A DNA stretch of 8,580 bases from JBKHHU01 sp046539045 (GTDB taxonomy: Bacteria > Planctomycetota > Phycisphaerae > SM23-33). Numbering within the stretch: position 1 is the first letter of the stretch; each line of letters starts with the position of its first letter. Positions 1 through 6,563 of this stretch are shown here, in pieces. A program made the translations under genes and the position numbers. The stretch covers positions 1 to 8,580 of the forward strand of contig JBKHHU010000151.1 of NCBI GenBank assembly GCA_046539045.1, given 5' to 3'. The notes under the pieces were generated by a model, which saw only the letters and a list, made by a program, of their open reading frames with translations, did no database searches and was not told the DNA's origin.

Positions 1-696
1 CAGGCTGCCGACGAGTTGGCCGGGGAGGTCGGAGCGGGAACGACCGCGGGCGTCGCCATCAACGTCACCGACGCCGAGTCCATCGGCGAATGCCTGCACC
101 AGGTGATCCGCCTGTATGGCGGGGTGGACCTGTTCGTCGCCAACGCCGGCGTCCTGAAGGCAGGGAGCGTGAAGGAACTGCCCGAGAAGGACTTCGACTT
201 CGTCACGTCGGTCAACTACAAGGGCTACTTCCTGTCGGTCCAGAACGTCTCGCCGATTCTGGCGATCCAGCACCAGGCGTGCCCGGAATACATGAGCGAC
301 ATCATCCAGATCAACAGCAAGTCCGGGCTGGAAGGGTCGAACAAGAACGGCGCCTACGCCGGTGGGAAGTTCGGCGGGATCGGCCTGACCCAGAGCTTCG
401 CCCTGGAGCTGATCACCGACGGCGTGAAGGTCAACAGTGTCTGTCCCGGAAACTTCTTCGAGGGGCCCCTCTGGTCGGACCCCGACCGCGGCCTGTTCGT
501 ACAATACCTGAACACCGGGAAGGTCCCCGGAGCCAGGACCATCGAGGACGTCAAGAAGTTCTATGAAGCCAAGGTCCCGATGAATCGCGGCTGTCGCACC
601 GCCGACGTGATGAAGGCGATCTACTATTGCATGGAACAGCGATACGAAACCGGCCAGGCCGTCCCCGTCACCGGCGGACAGGTCATGCTGAATTAG
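1..696 (+). CDS. Short-chain dehydrogenase, sorbitol-6-phosphate 2-dehydrogenase-like (5' end outside window)
   Basis: This is a partial gene. The frame is open from base 1 and stops at TAG 694-696, leaving 231 visible residues. About 37 N-terminal residues, including the TGxxxGxG NAD-binding loop, should lie off the left edge; the TTG at 16 is internal. Numbered from the first visible residue, it shows NAG (48-50), a catalytic Ser in INSKSG (S106) and a YxxxK pair (Y119, K123), with S and Y 13 residues apart as in classical SDRs. From memory it resembles E. coli SrlD in blocks: IIQINSKSG, KFGGxGLTQS, KVPxxRGC and a TGQ..VTGGQVM ending. SrlD oxidises D-sorbitol-6-phosphate to fructose-6-phosphate with NAD in the cytoplasm. 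The next gene starts 40 bases downstream with its own ribosome site, so this is probably the upstream member of a polyol operon. The unseen N-terminus could also carry a fused domain, for example a class II aldolase. The SDR call is very secure; the exact substrate is inference. Confidence 0.9.
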   Translation, partial: QAADELAGEVGAGTTAGVAINVTDAESIGECLHQVIRLYGGVDLFVANAGVLKAGSVKELPEKDFDFVTSVNYKGYFLSVQNVSPILAIQHQACPEYMSDIIQINSKSGLEGSNKNGAYAGGKFGGIGLTQSFALELITDGVKVNSVCPGNFFEGPLWSDPDRGLFVQYLNTGKVPGARTIEDVKKFYEAKVPMNRGCRTADVMKAIYYCMEQRYETGQAVPVTGGQVMLN

Positions 697-725
697 TTCA
701 ATACAACGCTCGCACAGCGAACCCC

Positions 726-730
726 GAGGA
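726..730 (+). promoter_or_regulatory. Ribosome binding site of the medium-chain dehydrogenase gene
   Basis: GAGGA lies six bases before the ATG at 737. It is the only purine-rich Shine-Dalgarno-like element in the 40-base gap after the SDR gene, and it supports that ATG as the start. Confidence 0.6.
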
Positions 731-736
731 ACACCA

Positions 737-2380
737 ATGAACGACAACGCCATCCCCCAGACCCAGCACGCCGTGCAGCTCGTCGGCCCGGACAAGCTGG
801 AATTGAATACCGAAAAATCCGTCCCCACGCCCGGCCCGCACCAGATCCTCGCCAGAGTCGAAGCCGTCGGACTCTGCTTCAGCGACCTGAAGCTGCTCAA
901 GCAGTTCTCCGACCACCCGCGAAAAAGCGAGATCGTCCGCGGGATCGACTTTGCTGCCCTGAGCGAACTGCCGAGCTACGTACCGGGCGAAGAGCCCACC
1001 GTCCCCGGCCACGAAGTCGTATGCGATATCCTGCAGGTCGGCGAGGAGGTAACTCATTACAGCGCCGGCGAGCGGGTGCTCGTCCAGGCCGACTGGCGGT
1101 TCCTCAAGACAGCCGGGAGCAACGGCGCGTTCGGCTACAACTTCGAGGGCGGCCTGCAGGAATACGTGCTGTTCGACGAGCGCGTGGTGGTCGACCCGGA
1201 AACCGACGAGCGGTTCCTGGTCTCGGTGGAGAAGGGCCTCAGCAGCTCGGCGGTCTGCCTGGTCGAGCCGTGGGCATGCGTGGAAGATTCCTACGTCACG
1301 AACGAGCGTCAGACCGTCAAGGCCGGTGGGAAGCTGCTGGTCGTCCGACAGGATGACGTCTGCTGCGTCGACAGCGTCTCGGGGGCTTTCAGCCCCGACG
1401 GCAAGCCGGCGGAGATGACCGTCATGGACGCCGACCTGGAAAAGATCGCCGAACTGGATGACCAGGCCTACGACGACATCATCTACTTCGGGACCGAAAA
1501 GGAAACCATCGACGCGCTGAACGACAAGCTGGCGATCCAGGGCATCTTCAACATTGTGCTGTGCAACGGCGAGATCGGCGAGAAGGTATCGGTCGGCGTC
1601 GGGAGGGTGCATTACGGGATGACGCGTTGGATCGGCACCCCCGGCTGCGACGCCGCCGAATCGTACAAGGCGATTCCCGAGACCGGCGAGATCGCCGACG
1701 GCGACCGGGTGATGATCGTCGGTGCCGGCGGGCCGATGGGCCAGATGCACACGATCCGCACCCTCGCCTGCGGGAAGAAGGACCTGAAGGTGGTCGCGAC
1801 CGATCTGGACGATTCCCGCCTGGAGAGCCTCGAGACCAAGACCCGCCCCGTTGCCGACGCCAATGGCGTGGAGTACCGGCTGGTCAACACGAAGACCAAC
1901 CCGCTGGACGAGAAATTCACCTACTTCGAGCTGATGGCGCCGATCGGGGCGCTGGTCGAGCAGGCGATCGATCGGTCCATGCCCGGCACGCGGATCAACA
2001 TCTTCGCCGGAATTCCCGCCCCGACGCGTCACGACTTGGACATGGACCGCTACATCCGCAACGGCTGCTTCATGTTCGGCACGAGCGGGTCGACCATCGA
2101 GGACATGAAGATCGTCCTGCGGAAGGTCACCGACGGGCAACTGGAGACGAACCTTTCGGTCGACGCGGTGTCCGGCATGGCCGGGGCGGTCGACGGGATC
2201 AAGGCCGTCGAGCAGCGGACCATGGCCGGGAAGATCATCGTCTATCCGGAACTGCACGAGCTGCCGCTGACCCCGCTGGATGAACTGGGCGAGAAGTACC
2301 CGTCCGTGGCCGAGAAGTTCGACGAACACGGCAACTGGACGCGGGATGCGGAGGAAGAACTGCTCCGCGTGGCCAAGTAA
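737..2380 (+). CDS. Zinc-type medium-chain (alcohol/polyol) dehydrogenase with a duplicated Rossmann region
   Basis: This 547-residue cytoplasmic oxidoreductase should transfer hydride between an alcohol and NAD(P). The N-terminal GroES-like domain (about 10-180) has likely catalytic zinc ligands C47 (GLCFSD), H92 and E93 (PGHEVV), plus E177 in VEPWAC. The four-cysteine structural zinc loop is absent. The intact nucleotide-binding loop comes late, at 329-335 (GAGGPMG), with the acidic end of strand 2 at D356 suggesting NAD. Normal family members have about 350-420 residues. The excess is residues ~195-305, which repeat the strand order of 320-450 but lack the glycine loop (see findings). The N-terminal half recalls L-sorbose-1-phosphate reductase (SorE), which would fit the SrlD/SorD-like neighbour; this is inference. 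An unusual acidic tail (about 505-547) follows the core. The next gene begins 13 bases after the stop. Superfamily call is very secure; substrate unknown. Confidence 0.88.
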   Translation: MNDNAIPQTQHAVQLVGPDKLELNTEKSVPTPGPHQILARVEAVGLCFSDLKLLKQFSDHPRKSEIVRGIDFAALSELPSYVPGEEPTVPGHEVVCDILQVGEEVTHYSAGERVLVQADWRFLKTAGSNGAFGYNFEGGLQEYVLFDERVVVDPETDERFLVSVEKGLSSSAVCLVEPWACVEDSYVTNERQTVKAGGKLLVVRQDDVCCVDSVSGAFSPDGKPAEMTVMDADLEKIAELDDQAYDDIIYFGTEKETIDALNDKLAIQGIFNIVLCNGEIGEKVSVGVGRVHYGMTRWIGTPGCDAAESYKAIPETGEIADGDRVMIVGAGGPMGQMHTIRTLACGKKDLKVVATDLDDSRLESLETKTRPVADANGVEYRLVNTKTNPLDEKFTYFELMAPIGALVEQAIDRSMPGTRINIFAGIPAPTRHDLDMDRYIRNGCFMFGTSGSTIEDMKIVLRKVTDGQLETNLSVDAVSGMAGAVDGIKAVEQRTMAGKIIVYPELHELPLTPLDELGEKYPSVAEKFDEHGNWTRDAEEELLRVAK

Positions 2381-2393
2381 GCGGGATTGGTTG

Positions 2394-3668
2394 ATGAGTC
2401 AGACCAAGAAGAAGTTCGTTGGCTTCGGGTTCGGCCCGATCCAGAGCGGCCTGTTCCTGTTTGAGGCGTACCGCAGCGGGAATTTCGACCGCTTCACGGT
2501 CGCGGAGGTCGATCAGTCGCTGGTCGATGCGCTGCGCCTTGCCGGCGGGAAGTACACCGTCAACGTGGCCAGGCCGGACGTGATCGACAAATTCGAGCTG
2601 TCGGGCATCGAGATGCTCAACCCGGCCGACCCTGCAGGCAATGCCGACCTCTGCCGCGCCATCGCCGAGGCCGACGAGATCGCCGTCTGCCTGCCGAGTG
2701 TGGAGTTTTACGACCGCGGCGGGGTCAACTCGGTCGCCCGGACCATCGCCCGCGGGCTGCAACTGCGGGACCAGGCCCGGCCGACGCTCATCTACGCTGC
2801 GGAGAACAACAATCACGCTGCGGAGATCCTTACCGAAACACTGGGCAAATACGCCCCGGCTGAGATCATGCAGCAGACGCAGGTGCTCAACACCGTCATC
2901 GGCAAGATGTCCGGCGTGATTGCCGACGAGCCGACGATCGGCCGGATGAATCTGACGACGATCACCGACACGATCCCGCGGGCGATTCTGGTCGAAGAGT
3001 TCAACCGCATCCTCGTCTCCGAGGTGACGCTGCCCGGCACGGCCAAGGGCATCGACGTGTTCGCCGAGAAGCCCGATCTGCTCCCGTTCGAGGAAGCCAA
3101 ACTCTACGGCCACAACGCCATCCACGCGCTGATGGGCTACCTTGCCGATCGCAAGGGTCTGGACGTGATGGCCGAGGTGGGCGACGACGAGGAGATCCTC
3201 GCTCTCGGGAGGAAAGCGTTTCTCGATGAATCCGGTGCGGCGTTGATTCGTAAGCACGCGGACCTCGGCGACCCGCTTTTCACGCCGGAAGGCTATCGCG
3301 AGTATGCCGAGGACCTGCTGGAGCGGATGGTCTGTCCGAATCTGAACGATCTGGTCGCTCGCGTGACGCGTGACCACGTCCGCAAGCTCGGCTGGGACGA
3401 TCGCCTGTTCGGGACGATGCGTGTGGCGCTGGTACAGGGTGTCGAACCGAAAACGATGGCGATCGGGGCGGCAGCCGGTGTGACATCGATGATCCGCCGA
3501 CGGGATGAACTGAATCAGCCGCTCCCTGCCCTGCCGGAGAACGAGTCGGAACTGACGCGGGAAAACCTGGCTGCGACGCTTGAAACCATCTGGGGCGACC
3601 AGGCGGATGGGGATACCGCCCGCAAGCTGATCGACATGACGTTTGAGGCGCTGGACCGGCTTCGATAA
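2394..3668 (+). CDS. Mannitol-1-phosphate 5-dehydrogenase-like polyol-phosphate dehydrogenase
   Basis: This protein of 424 residues belongs to the polyol-specific long-chain dehydrogenases, cytoplasmic NAD enzymes that oxidise mannitol-1-phosphate to fructose-6-phosphate. The family signature KxxxxNxxH is present as K236, N241 and H244 (KLYGHNAIH), matching KLFTLNTGH of E. coli MtlD. A following block, LDESGAALI (277-285), also matches MtlD. The N-terminal Rossmann loop is at 12-19 (GFGPIQSG), where MtlD has GAGNIGRG; the third glycine is replaced by Gln17. E38 sits at the acidic end of strand 2, fitting NAD. It is about 40 residues longer than MtlD. I chose ATG 2394 because the frame upstream overlaps the preceding gene and encodes unrelated sequence, and GGGA precedes this ATG by seven bases. 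It lies 13 bases after the medium-chain dehydrogenase, so it is almost certainly cotranscribed. The substrate may not be mannitol-1-phosphate, so I assign no symbol. Confidence 0.85.
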   Translation: MSQTKKKFVGFGFGPIQSGLFLFEAYRSGNFDRFTVAEVDQSLVDALRLAGGKYTVNVARPDVIDKFELSGIEMLNPADPAGNADLCRAIAEADEIAVCLPSVEFYDRGGVNSVARTIARGLQLRDQARPTLIYAAENNNHAAEILTETLGKYAPAEIMQQTQVLNTVIGKMSGVIADEPTIGRMNLTTITDTIPRAILVEEFNRILVSEVTLPGTAKGIDVFAEKPDLLPFEEAKLYGHNAIHALMGYLADRKGLDVMAEVGDDEEILALGRKAFLDESGAALIRKHADLGDPLFTPEGYREYAEDLLERMVCPNLNDLVARVTRDHVRKLGWDDRLFGTMRVALVQGVEPKTMAIGAAAGVTSMIRRRDELNQPLPALPENESELTRENLAATLETIWGDQADGDTARKLIDMTFEALDRLR

Positions 3669-3682
3669 GCCAACCGCAAGCG

Positions 3683-4585
3683 TCAGCGGCTCGGACCTTC
3701 GAAGATATCCTCCGCATGGTAGCTGCTGCGGACGAACGGGCCGGAAGCCACCGCCCGGAAGCCCATCTCCAGCCCTTCGGTGCGGAACTGCTCGAATTCC
3801 TCCGGCGTGACGAACCGATGGATCGGGTGGTGCTCGTCGGAGGGGGCCAGGTACTGGCCGATGGTCAGGATGTCCACCCCGCTTTCCCGCAGATCGCGCA
3901 TCACCTGCAGCACCTCGTCGGGCGTCTCGCCCAGACCAACCATCAAACCGCTCTTGGTGAATGTTTGCCCGCGGGTGTTCTCGGCGAGGCGTTTTGCCGC
4001 CGCCAGCACATCCAGGCTCTGGCGGTAGTCCGCCTGCGGCCTGACGGCCGAGTACAACCGCGGAACCGTCTCCACGTTGTGGTTGAACAAATCAGGCCGG
4101 GCGCGGATGACCGTCGACAGCGCCTCGATATTCCCGCGGAAATCGGGCGTCAGCACCTCGACGCGGGCGCCGGGCAGTTCCTCGCGAATCGCCTTGATCG
4201 TCCGGGCAAAGTGCTCGGCCCCGCCGTCGGGCAGGTCGTCCCGCGTGACGGAGGTCACCACCACGTACTGCAGCCCCATCCGCCGGGCCGCCTGGGCCAC
4301 CGCCTGCGGTTCACCCGTCCGCGGAGGGCCCGGCCGTCGGGTCGTGTCAATCGCACAGAACCGGCAATTCCGCGTGCAGACGTCGCCCAGGATCATGAAC
4401 GTAGCCGTTCCGCAGGCGAAGCACTCGCCCTGGTTCGGGCAATGGGCACCGGTGCAGACGGTGTTGAGCTGCAGTTCCTCCAGCACGTCGCGAACGGCGT
4501 CGGCTTCGGCACTGACGCGGTAGCGGCGCTTCATCCATGGAGGGAATTTGCTCGATCGACGGGGCATAGGTCTGCGGTCGGTCAT
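3683..4585 (-). CDS. lipA: Lipoyl synthase LipA
   Basis: LipA is a radical SAM enzyme that inserts two sulfurs at C6 and C8 of octanoyl groups on lipoate-dependent proteins (pyruvate and 2-oxoglutarate dehydrogenase E2, glycine cleavage H). This 300-residue protein has every expected element: the auxiliary-cluster cysteines C44, C49, C55 (CX4CX5C, ending in PNQGEC), the radical SAM cluster C70, C74, C77 (CTRNCRFC), and the C-terminal RSSY motif (286-289), whose serine ligates the auxiliary cluster. I chose ATG 4585, five bases after the lipB stop, because it keeps the usual LipA lead-in (KFPPWMKRR). A second ATG at 4567 is possible, and neither has a strong Shine-Dalgarno, so translation is probably coupled to lipB. 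It is the last gene of the minus-strand operon and ends 14 bases from the convergent MtlD-like gene. Confidence 0.97.
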   Translation of the reverse strand: MTDRRPMPRRSSKFPPWMKRRYRVSAEADAVRDVLEELQLNTVCTGAHCPNQGECFACGTATFMILGDVCTRNCRFCAIDTTRRPGPPRTGEPQAVAQAARRMGLQYVVVTSVTRDDLPDGGAEHFARTIKAIREELPGARVEVLTPDFRGNIEALSTVIRARPDLFNHNVETVPRLYSAVRPQADYRQSLDVLAAAKRLAENTRGQTFTKSGLMVGLGETPDEVLQVMRDLRESGVDILTIGQYLAPSDEHHPIHRFVTPEEFEQFRTEGLEMGFRAVASGPFVRSSYHAEDIFEGPSR

Positions 4586-4590
4586 CAGGT

Positions 4591-5247
4591 TCACACTGCT
4601 GGGGCATCGAAACCAAGAACATCCGTCAGCGATTGTACCAGCGCGGACTTGACCTGCGAAACCGAAACGTCCCGCCCGAGCAGCTGCTGCATGCTGGTGA
4701 CCGGTTTGTCCGAAATGCCGCAGGGCACGATCAGCTTGAAGTGATCGAGGTCCGTGCAGACATTCAGGGCCAGTCCGTGATAGCTGACCCACCGCCGGGC
4801 GGCCACGCCGATGGCACAGACCTTCCGCCCGTCCACCCACACGCCGGTCAGCCCGCGGATGCGACTGCCCGTGAGGCCGAACTGCCCCAGCACGCGGATC
4901 ACCGCCTCTTCCAGATTGCGGATGTACTGGTGGATGTCCTTGCCGTGCAGGTCCAGGCGGATAATCGGGTACGCGACCAGCTGCCCCGGCCCGTGGTAGG
5001 TGATATCACCGCCCCGGCCGGTCTCGCGGACCTCGATGCCTCTCTCGGCAAGAAAATCCGGTGCCGCCAGCAGGTTGGCGTTCTCGGCCCGGCGGCCGAG
5101 CGTGATCACGGGCGGGTCATGCTCAACGAGAAAAAGCTCCGCCCGTTCGGGATCGGAGCTTTTCACCCGCTCCAGCGCTTCGGTCTGGAGAGCCAGTGTG
5201 CTGTCGTACGACGCCCTGCCGAGATCAACCACCTGCAGTGAGGCCAA
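4591..5247 (-). CDS. lipB: Octanoyl-ACP:protein N-octanoyltransferase LipB
   Basis: LipB moves octanoate from octanoyl-acyl carrier protein to the target lysine of lipoyl domains, the step before LipA. The protein has 218 residues, normal for the family. It shows RGGDITYHGPG (78-88), the catalytic lysine K142 in RKVCAIG, HGLALNV (157-163) and the acyl-enzyme cysteine C176 in VPCG, equivalent to K135 and C169 of E. coli LipB. The start is TTG 5247, directly after the TGA of the upstream DUF89 gene. It is supported by GAGGAG six bases upstream and by an N-terminus (VVDLGRASYDSTLALQ) that aligns with LipB from its beginning; no ATG exists in that N-terminal region. Arrangement with lipA immediately downstream is typical. 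Translation is probably coupled to the upstream gene by stop-start reinitiation. Confidence 0.97.
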   Translation of the reverse strand: MASLQVVDLGRASYDSTLALQTEALERVKSSDPERAELFLVEHDPPVITLGRRAENANLLAAPDFLAERGIEVRETGRGGDITYHGPGQLVAYPIIRLDLHGKDIHQYIRNLEEAVIRVLGQFGLTGSRIRGLTGVWVDGRKVCAIGVAARRWVSYHGLALNVCTDLDHFKLIVPCGISDKPVTSMQQLLGRDVSVSQVKSALVQSLTDVLGFDAPAV

Positions 5248-6348
5248 TCACTTCTCCTCTTCCGCCTCGGGTTCGGGTTCGGGTTTCGGCGTGGGCTCGT
5301 ATTTGCAGACGCAGTCCATGATCTCCCCGCCGAGCCACTCGGCGACCATCGGGCTCTTGACCAGCCCGATCTTGACGGCATCGACGGCGAAATCAGCGGA
5401 CCAGTTGGACTCGATCGCCCTGCCCATCCCCTGGAGGATCACCAGGTCGGCGTCCTCGGTGGCGGCATTGAGTTCCTTGCTGACGTCGGACAGGTCGATC
5501 AGCGGCACTCTGCTACCGGTGGAGACGACTTCCAGCATCTGCCCGCGGATCAGGGCGGCCAGGTCCGGGTCGATCACCGCCAGCCGCTGGATGACCTCCA
5601 CCGCTTCTTCGGCGGTGATGTCGTTGAGCGACGGGTCTTCGTTTGCCGCGATGACGGTAATGACGCCCTCGTTGGCCAGTTCGCGGGCCAGGGGCATCAC
5701 GCCCAGCACGAAATCGATACCCGCGTTGTCGGCAAAGATGACCGCCTTTTTCCAGCGGGACATCGGATCGTCGGCAAGGTCGTTGATAAGCGGATCGAAA
5801 TCGTCCACCAACCAAGGCCGGGGTTTGGTCTTTGCGCACAGGTCGAAGAAATCGACGGTTTCGTCGGCCAGGTGCATGGTGGACACCGAGCCGAGATCGT
5901 ACATGTTCCCGGCGAAGATCCCGCTGACCACCGCATCCCAGCGGTCGGCCTGCGTTTCCATCATGTGCAGATCGCGGATGACCTCCTTGTACTGGTCGAT
6001 GGCCTCGTCATTGGTGCGGTCCTTGACCTTCTTGTAAGGATCGGGAAGGCCGTGCTTGCGAAGAATCTCATCGCGCACGTGGTCCAGATCGAGGATGGTC
6101 AGGCTTCCGTTGCCCAGAGCGCGAGGGTCGGCCTGAAGAGAATCCAGCACGCCGTAAAACTCCTCCTTGGCGTCCTTGATCCGTTTGCCGGCATGACGGC
6201 CGTATTCGTCCAAACCGTGTCGCGCTGTTTCCTCAAACTGCTGCCGGAAGTGATCCAGCCAGTAATTACGACCCTTCTCGTCCTTGAGCAGATCCCAATC
6301 CGTAGCCCGATACTTTTTCGGGTCTTTCAGCAGGCAGAAATGGCTCAT
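5248..6348 (-). CDS. DUF89 metal-dependent phosphatase, PANK4 type (putative 4'-phosphopantetheine phosphatase)
   Basis: This 366-residue protein matches, in order, the C-terminal DUF89 phosphatase domain of human PANK4 as I recall it. The blocks are LLKDPKKY (6-13), LPDPYKKVK (101-109), AGNMYDLG (146-153), FADNAGIDFVLGV (205-217), SLNDIT (240-245), QGMGRA (306-311) and VAEWLGG (335-341). D207 and N208 of the DNAG motif are expected metal ligands. DUF89 enzymes are metabolite-damage-control phosphatases, and the PANK4 type hydrolyses 4'-phosphopantetheine or its damaged forms. Here the domain stands alone without a pantothenate kinase. The C-terminus ends in a Pro-Glu run and three Glu before a Lys, unlike the family core. 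It is the first gene of the operon with lipB and lipA. ATG 6348 fits the family N-terminus, but there is no clear Shine-Dalgarno. Family call is strong; the substrate in this organism is inferred. Confidence 0.88.
   Translation of the reverse strand: MSHFCLLKDPKKYRATDWDLLKDEKGRNYWLDHFRQQFEETARHGLDEYGRHAGKRIKDAKEEFYGVLDSLQADPRALGNGSLTILDLDHVRDEILRKHGLPDPYKKVKDRTNDEAIDQYKEVIRDLHMMETQADRWDAVVSGIFAGNMYDLGSVSTMHLADETVDFFDLCAKTKPRPWLVDDFDPLINDLADDPMSRWKKAVIFADNAGIDFVLGVMPLARELANEGVITVIAANEDPSLNDITAEEAVEVIQRLAVIDPDLAALIRGQMLEVVSTGSRVPLIDLSDVSKELNAATEDADLVILQGMGRAIESNWSADFAVDAVKIGLVKSPMVAEWLGGEIMDCVCKYEPTPKPEPEPEAEEEK
5254..5259 (-). promoter_or_regulatory. Shine-Dalgarno of lipB inside the DUF89 gene
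   Basis: On the minus strand GAGGAG precedes the TTG start of lipB by six bases. It lies within the Glu codons of the DUF89 acidic tail, just before that gene's TGA. It is the main reason to accept the TTG start, and it implies that the C-terminal codons of the phosphatase are also under selection as a ribosome site. Confidence 0.7.
5267..5284. repeat. Three tandem hexamers TCGGGT in the DUF89 tail
   Basis: Three exact copies of TCGGGT lie at 5267-5272, 5273-5278 and 5279-5284. On the minus strand they encode the alternating Pro-Glu part of the DUF89 C-terminus. Changes in copy number by slippage would keep the frame and alter only tail length. Confidence 0.75.
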
Positions 6349-6396
6349 TGAAGAATACGTCCGTGAAAATCTCTGTCAGGCGTTCAGTTAAGGAAA

Positions 6397-6430
6397 GACG
6401 GAACCCGCAACGCCCTTGGCGGGACCCGTC
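6397..6430 (-). other. Leader hairpin upstream of the DUF89 gene
   Basis: GACGG (6397-6401) pairs with CCGTC (6426-6430), and CCCGC (6404-6408) pairs with GCGGG (6419-6423). A 2x2 internal loop lies between the stems and the apical loop has 10 bases. The element begins about 10 bases after the predicted transcription start. There is no U-run after it on the minus strand, so it is more likely a stability or regulatory structure than a terminator. Its function is unknown. Confidence 0.45.
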
Positions 6431-6445
6431 CAGCATGGTCAGAGT

Positions 6446-6476
6446 ATTATAAAGGCTTCCGGGGTCGGAATGTCAA
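6446..6476 (-). promoter_or_regulatory. Sigma70-type promoter for DUF89-lipB-lipA
   Basis: Read on the minus strand, a perfect TTGACA (6476-6471) and a perfect TATAAT (6451-6446) are separated by 19 bp. Transcription should start near 6439, giving a leader of about 90 bases before the ATG at 6348. The spacer is two bases longer than ideal, which usually weakens a promoter, but both hexamers match consensus at every base in an otherwise GC-rich region. Confidence 0.7.
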
Positions 6477-6550
6477 GCATGACGGCAAGATGGCCGGTCG
6501 AGAAGAGCCGCTTTTGCAGAAAATCTGTTCCTCCGCGGCCCCCGTCCCAT

Positions 6551-6556
6551 TAGAAT
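6551..6556 (+). promoter_or_regulatory. Possible -10 element for the SIS gene
   Basis: TAGAAT matches five of six -10 consensus positions and sits in a short AT-rich patch. No convincing -35 hexamer lies 16-18 bases upstream (TTCCTC at the expected place), so this is weak evidence. It would give a leader of about 90 bases starting at the nested hairpin. Confidence 0.3.
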
Positions 6557-6563
6557 ATAGCCT

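Noticed and set aside
698..2329. A 543-codon open frame on the minus strand opposite the medium-chain dehydrogenase
   Set aside because: Its translation is rich in Asp, Arg, Val and His with no family motif, as expected for an antisense frame in GC-rich DNA. The plus strand carries clear zinc and Rossmann motifs and a ribosome site.
2235..3377. A 380-codon minus-strand frame opposite the MtlD-like gene
   Set aside because: Low-complexity antisense translation without motifs; the plus strand has the KxxxxNxxH catalytic signature.
3674..3689. CCGC/GCGG inverted repeat between the convergent genes as a terminator
   Set aside because: Only a 4-bp stem with an 8-base loop and no T-run on either strand.
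3716..4744. A 342-codon plus-strand frame across lipA and lipB
   Set aside because: It runs antisense to two genes with complete catalytic motifs, and its product has no recognisable features.
5000..6037. A 345-codon Ser-rich plus-strand frame across lipB and DUF89
   Set aside because: The Ser/Thr/Arg-rich composition is typical of an antisense frame; the opposite strand matches PANK4 DUF89 from end to end.
6479..6553. A 24-codon ATG frame in the divergent spacer (+), as a possible leader peptide
   Set aside because: No Shine-Dalgarno, no run of regulatory codons, and it ends upstream of the predicted transcription start of the SIS gene.
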